A stretch of DNA of 64,000 nt from Pseudoduganella danionis (GTDB lineage Bacteria; Pseudomonadota; Gammaproteobacteria; Burkholderiales; Burkholderiaceae_D), in contig NZ_WNKW01000002.1 in assembly GCF_009720775.1 (NCBI RefSeq), positions 62,001 through 126,000 of the forward strand. Reading direction: 5' to 3'. Shown one piece after another: positions 61,218 through 64,000 of the stretch. The notes under the pieces were generated by a model. It made no database searches. It had not been told where the DNA came from and worked only from the letters and a program-made list of their open reading frames with translations. How positions within the stretch are numbered: the first letter of the stretch is position 1; every line of letters begins with the position of its first letter. Position numbers and translations under genes: made by a program.

Positions 61218-62444
61218 ATGAAACATGCGAAACGACTTCCATCGTTGATGCTCGGACTGTCAGTGATGGCAGCCGCAATGGCAGCCAGCGTCCCAGCGTG
61301 GGCGGCTGAAGCGGCAGGCAGTTATACGTCAGCTACGGGCGGTACCGGCGGACCTGTCGCCGGCGAACTGAATTTGCAACCGCCGGCAACCCAGATTGCA
61401 TCGGAAATCTACAGTCTGCACACGTGGATGATGATGGTCTGTCTGGTCATCTTCGTCGGCGTGTTCGGCGTGATGTTCTACTCTATCTTCAAACACCGTA
61501 AGTCGCTTGGTCACAAACCGGCGACCTTCCATGAATCCACCGCCGTCGAGATCGCCTGGACCGTGGTGCCTTTCCTGATCGTGATCGGAATGGCACTGCC
61601 AGCCACGCGCACCGTGGTGGGCATGAAAGACACCTCGAATGCCGACATCACCATCAAGGTCACCGGCATGCAGTGGAAATGGGGCTATGACTACCTGAAA
61701 GGCGAGGGCGAAGGCATTTCCTTCCTGTCCAACCTGTCCACCCCGCGTTCGCAAGTGGGCGCGCCCGGCTTCGAGCCGACCGAAAAACGTGGCGACAACT
61801 ACCTGATGGAAGTCGATCAGGAAGTGGTTGTGCCGGTCAACAAGAAAATCCGTCTGGTTACTACGGCCAACGACGTGATCCACTCGTGGTCGATTCCCGC
61901 CTTCGGCGTGAAACAGGATGCGATCCCCGGCTTCGTGCGCGATACCTGGTTCAAATCGGAACACACGGGCACCTTCCGCGGTTACTGCTCGGAACTGTGT
62001 GGCAAAGAACACGCTTTCATGCCTATCGTGGTGCGTGTGGTCAGCGATGCCGATTACAGCGCCTGGGTCGCTGCCAAGAAAAAAGAAATGGCCGCACTGG
62101 CCGATGATCCGAGCAAGACCTGGACGATAGACGAACTGAAAACCAAGGGCGAAAAAGTATATGCCGCCAATTGCGTAGCCTGCCACCAGGCCAACGGCAA
62201 GGGCATGCCCGGCACCTTCGCGCCACTGGACGGCTCGCCTGTTGTAACGGGCCCGAAAGCGGAACAGATTAACGTGCTGTTGCACGGTAAGAAGAGCGGT
62301 AAATATGGCACGGAGATGCCAGCGTGGAAGCAACTGTCGGATACGGATATTGCTGCGGTGATCACCTACACCCGCAATAGCTGGTCGAACAAGGCCGCCG
62401 AAAACATCGTCCAACCAGCCGAAGTTGTGGCTGCACGTAAGTAA
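61218..62444 (+). CDS. coxB: Cytochrome c oxidase subunit II with C-terminal cytochrome c domain
   Basis: Carries the CuA centre that takes electrons from cytochrome c. 408 residues. Signal peptide to about 30 (PSLMLGLSVMAAAMAASVPA), TM helices near 68-92 and 110-128. The CuA ligands are in YCSELCGKEHAFM (Cys-x3-Cys-x3-His-x2-Met) near residues 257-268. After about residue 290 a cytochrome c domain is fused, with haem motif CVACH near 319 and a late Met ligand, as in caa3-type oxidases. Start ATG 61218 with GGGGA upstream; 5 codons earlier is another frame start without advantage. CoxA follows after 15 bases. Confidence 0.97.
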   Translation: MKHAKRLPSLMLGLSVMAAAMAASVPAWAAEAAGSYTSATGGTGGPVAGELNLQPPATQIASEIYSLHTWMMMVCLVIFVGVFGVMFYSIFKHRKSLGHKPATFHESTAVEIAWTVVPFLIVIGMALPATRTVVGMKDTSNADITIKVTGMQWKWGYDYLKGEGEGISFLSNLSTPRSQVGAPGFEPTEKRGDNYLMEVDQEVVVPVNKKIRLVTTANDVIHSWSIPAFGVKQDAIPGFVRDTWFKSEHTGTFRGYCSELCGKEHAFMPIVVRVVSDADYSAWVAAKKKEMAALADDPSKTWTIDELKTKGEKVYAANCVACHQANGKGMPGTFAPLDGSPVVTGPKAEQINVLLHGKKSGKYGTEMPAWKQLSDTDIAAVITYTRNSWSNKAAENIVQPAEVVAARK

Positions 62445-62459
62445 TCAGGAGCGTTACAA

Positions 62460-64000
62460 ATGAGCACTAGCACTTTAGATCACGCGCACGATCACCATGG
62501 CGACCACGCGCACGACCATCCACATGGCCTGTCGCGCTGGCTGTTTGCCACCAACCACAAGGATATCGGTACGCTGTACCTGTGGTTCTCGCTGATTATG
62601 CTGATGTCGGGCGGCGTACTGGCCCTGATGATCCGCACCGAGCTGTTCAAGCCGGGCCTGCAGTTCTTCCAGCCCGAGTTCTTCAACCAGCTGACCACCA
62701 TGCACGGTCTGGTGATGGTGTTCGGCGCCATCATGCCAGCCTTCGTCGGCTTCGCTAACTGGATGATCCCGCTGCAGATCGGCGCATCCGATATGGCGTT
62801 TGCCCGTATGAACAACTTCTCGTTCTGGCTGCTGCCACCGGCAGCGCTGCTGCTGGCCGGTTCCTTCTTCGTGCCGGGCGGTGCCACGGCGGCCGGCTGG
62901 ACCCTGTACGCGCCGCTGTCGAGCCAGATGGGTATCGGCATGGACATGGGTATTTTCGCCATGCACCTGATGGGCGCCTCGTCCATCATGGGTTCGATCA
63001 ACATCATCGTCACCATCCTCAACATGCGCGCACCGGGCATGACGCTGATGAAGATGCCGATGTTCTGCTGGACCTGGCTGATCACTGCCTACCTGCTGAT
63101 CGCTGTAATGCCTGTGCTGGCCGGTGCTATCACCATGACCCTGACCGACCGTCACTTCGGTACTTCCTTCTTCAACGCCGCCGGCGGCGGTGATCCGGTG
63201 ATGTACCAGCACATCTTCTGGTTCTTCGGTCACCCAGAGGTGTACATCATGATTCTGCCGGCCTTCGGCATCGTCTCGCAGATCCTGCCGGCGTTCGCCC
63301 GCAAGCAACTGTTCGGCTACGCTTCGATGGTGTACGCCACCGCGTCGATTGCGATTCTGTCCTTCATCGTGTGGGCCCACCACATGTTCACCACCGGTAT
63401 GCCAGTGACGTCGCAGCTGTTCTTCATGTACGCCACCATGCTGATCGCCGTACCGACTGGCGTGAAAGTGTTTAACTGGGTCGCTACCATGTGGAAGGGT
63501 TCGATGACTTTTGAGACCCCGATGCTGTTCACCGTCGGCTTCATCTTCGTGTTCACCATCGGCGGCTTCACCGGCCTGATTCTGGCCGTGACCCCGATCG
63601 ACATCCAGCTGCAGGACACCTACTACGTGGTGGCCCACTTCCACTACGTGCTGGTGGCCGGCTCGCTGTTCGCCCTGTTCGCCGGCTTCTACTACTGGTC
63701 GCCGAAATGGACTGGCCATATGTACAACGAAGGCATGGGCAAGTTCCACTTCTGGGCGTCGCTGATCACCTTTAACATCACCTTCTTCCCTATGCACTTC
63801 CTGGGTCTGGCCGGTATGCCACGCCGCTATGCCGACTACTCGGCCCAGTTCACCGACTTCAACTCGATCGCTACCATCGGTGCTTTCGGTTTCGGCCTGT
63901 CGCAAGCCTTCTTCCTGTTCTTCGTCGTGCTGCCGACCATCCGTGGCGGCAAAAAAGCCGAAGCCAAGCCATGGGAAGGCGCCGAAGGTCTGGAGTGGAC
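62460..64000 (+). CDS. coxA: Cytochrome c oxidase subunit I (3' end beyond window)
   Basis: Catalytic subunit of the aa3-type oxidase, 513 codons inside the window. The N-terminus is His-rich ([17 protein letters not shown]), then [16 protein letters not shown]. Haem and CuB ligands: His in [10 protein letters not shown] (near 81), [17 protein letters not shown] with the Tyr-His cross-link (near 256), the His pair in [10 protein letters not shown] (near 306), and [10 protein letters not shown] with both haem histidines (near 393). [19 protein letters not shown] and the D- and K-channel residues are retained. Strong AGGAG before ATG 62460. The gene reads off the end, only the last few dozen residues being missing. 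Confidence 0.97.
   Translation, partial: MSTSTLDHAHDHHGDHAHDHPHGLSRWLFATNHKDIGTLYLWFSLIMLMSGGVLALMIRTELFKPGLQFFQPEFFNQLTTMHGLVMVFGAIMPAFVGFANWMIPLQIGASDMAFARMNNFSFWLLPPAALLLAGSFFVPGGATAAGWTLYAPLSSQMGIGMDMGIFAMHLMGASSIMGSINIIVTILNMRAPGMTLMKMPMFCWTWLITAYLLIAVMPVLAGAITMTLTDRHFGTSFFNAAGGGDPVMYQHIFWFFGHPEVYIMILPAFGIVSQILPAFARKQLFGYASMVYATASIAILSFIVWAHHMFTTGMPVTSQLFFMYATMLIAVPTGVKVFNWVATMWKGSMTFETPMLFTVGFIFVFTIGGFTGLILAVTPIDIQLQDTYYVVAHFHYVLVAGSLFALFAGFYYWSPKWTGHMYNEGMGKFHFWASLITFNITFFPMHFLGLAGMPRRYADYSAQFTDFNSIATIGAFGFGLSQAFFLFFVVLPTIRGGKKAEAKPWEGAEGLEW

Noticed and set aside
62475..63905. 476-codon minus-strand frame opposite coxA
   Set aside because: coxA on the plus strand has all haem and copper ligands; the antisense frame is low in family character.

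Overview
The window is one continuous, gene-dense, GC-rich chromosome segment. It shows no rRNA, tRNA, phage, insertion sequence or CRISPR array that I can support. The gene families and neighbourhoods fit a betaproteobacterium of the order Burkholderiales. The best guess is Oxalobacteraceae (Massilia/Duganella/Janthinobacterium-like), from fis-purH-ruvCAB, a BPSS1780-type membrane protein beside thrB, DUF2782 beside polA, a ubiA-oxyR neighbourhood and comF-bioC-cox. This is inferred from gene content only; no database was searched.

Layout: 1-4828 holds the end of fis, purH, a strong terminator, then ruvC-ruvA-ruvB and a DUF188 gene. 4825-10725 holds two small minus-strand genes (DUF454, DUF2147), a PLP-dependent dehydratase, a composite palindromic repeat, valS and a dienoyl-CoA isomerase-like crotonase. 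10799-11621 is an unrecognised gene behind a purine/pyrimidine inverted repeat. 11677-16716 is the thiamine operon (sigma70 promoter, TPP riboswitch, thiC-thiS-thiG-thiD-thiE; no thiO). 16836-18255 carries two orphan receiver proteins, one of ANTAR/NasT type. These are followed by glutathione-dependent formaldehyde dehydrogenase, an M56 peptidase with an unusual leader, and uvrD.

24259-27622 is a minus-strand block (acyltransferase, BPSS1780, thrB, DUF2782), divergent from polA. Then come a Tat-type dienelactone hydrolase, a ZIP transporter, a ParE/Phd toxin-antitoxin pair, a sulfurtransferase, a DMT exporter and an orphan Rieske oxygenase alpha subunit. xseB-ispA-dxs (isoprenoid precursors) follows, then a PduO-type cobalamin adenosyltransferase and glcDEF (glycolate oxidase). 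44354-49630 is a minus-strand run: GGDEF/EAL protein, glutathione peroxidase, pilU, pilT. yggS-proC is followed by a two-lipoprotein pair (di-haem cytochrome and beta-helix protein) divergent from a HiPIP. The rest is DUF883, ubiA, oxyR, a third PilT/PilU-like ATPase, rfaE2, trmL, comF, bioC and the start of the cytochrome c oxidase operon (coxB, coxA; coxA runs off the end).

The most striking non-coding signal is a family of GGGGTCAGGTCGGGCA palindromes (REPIN-like). Three members each sit exactly between the 3' ends of convergent genes (6847-6960, 39681-39754, 54217-54290); the last two are near-identical 74-bp hairpins. A related shorter palindrome lies upstream of the toxin-antitoxin operon. 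The best candidates for poorly described biology are the cytochrome/beta-helix/HiPIP cluster, the five-site repeat in front of the unknown gene at 10914, the M56 peptidase whose expected BlaI partner is replaced by a 17-codon ORF under an operator-like dyad array, and the roughly 270-nt structured leader of coxB.
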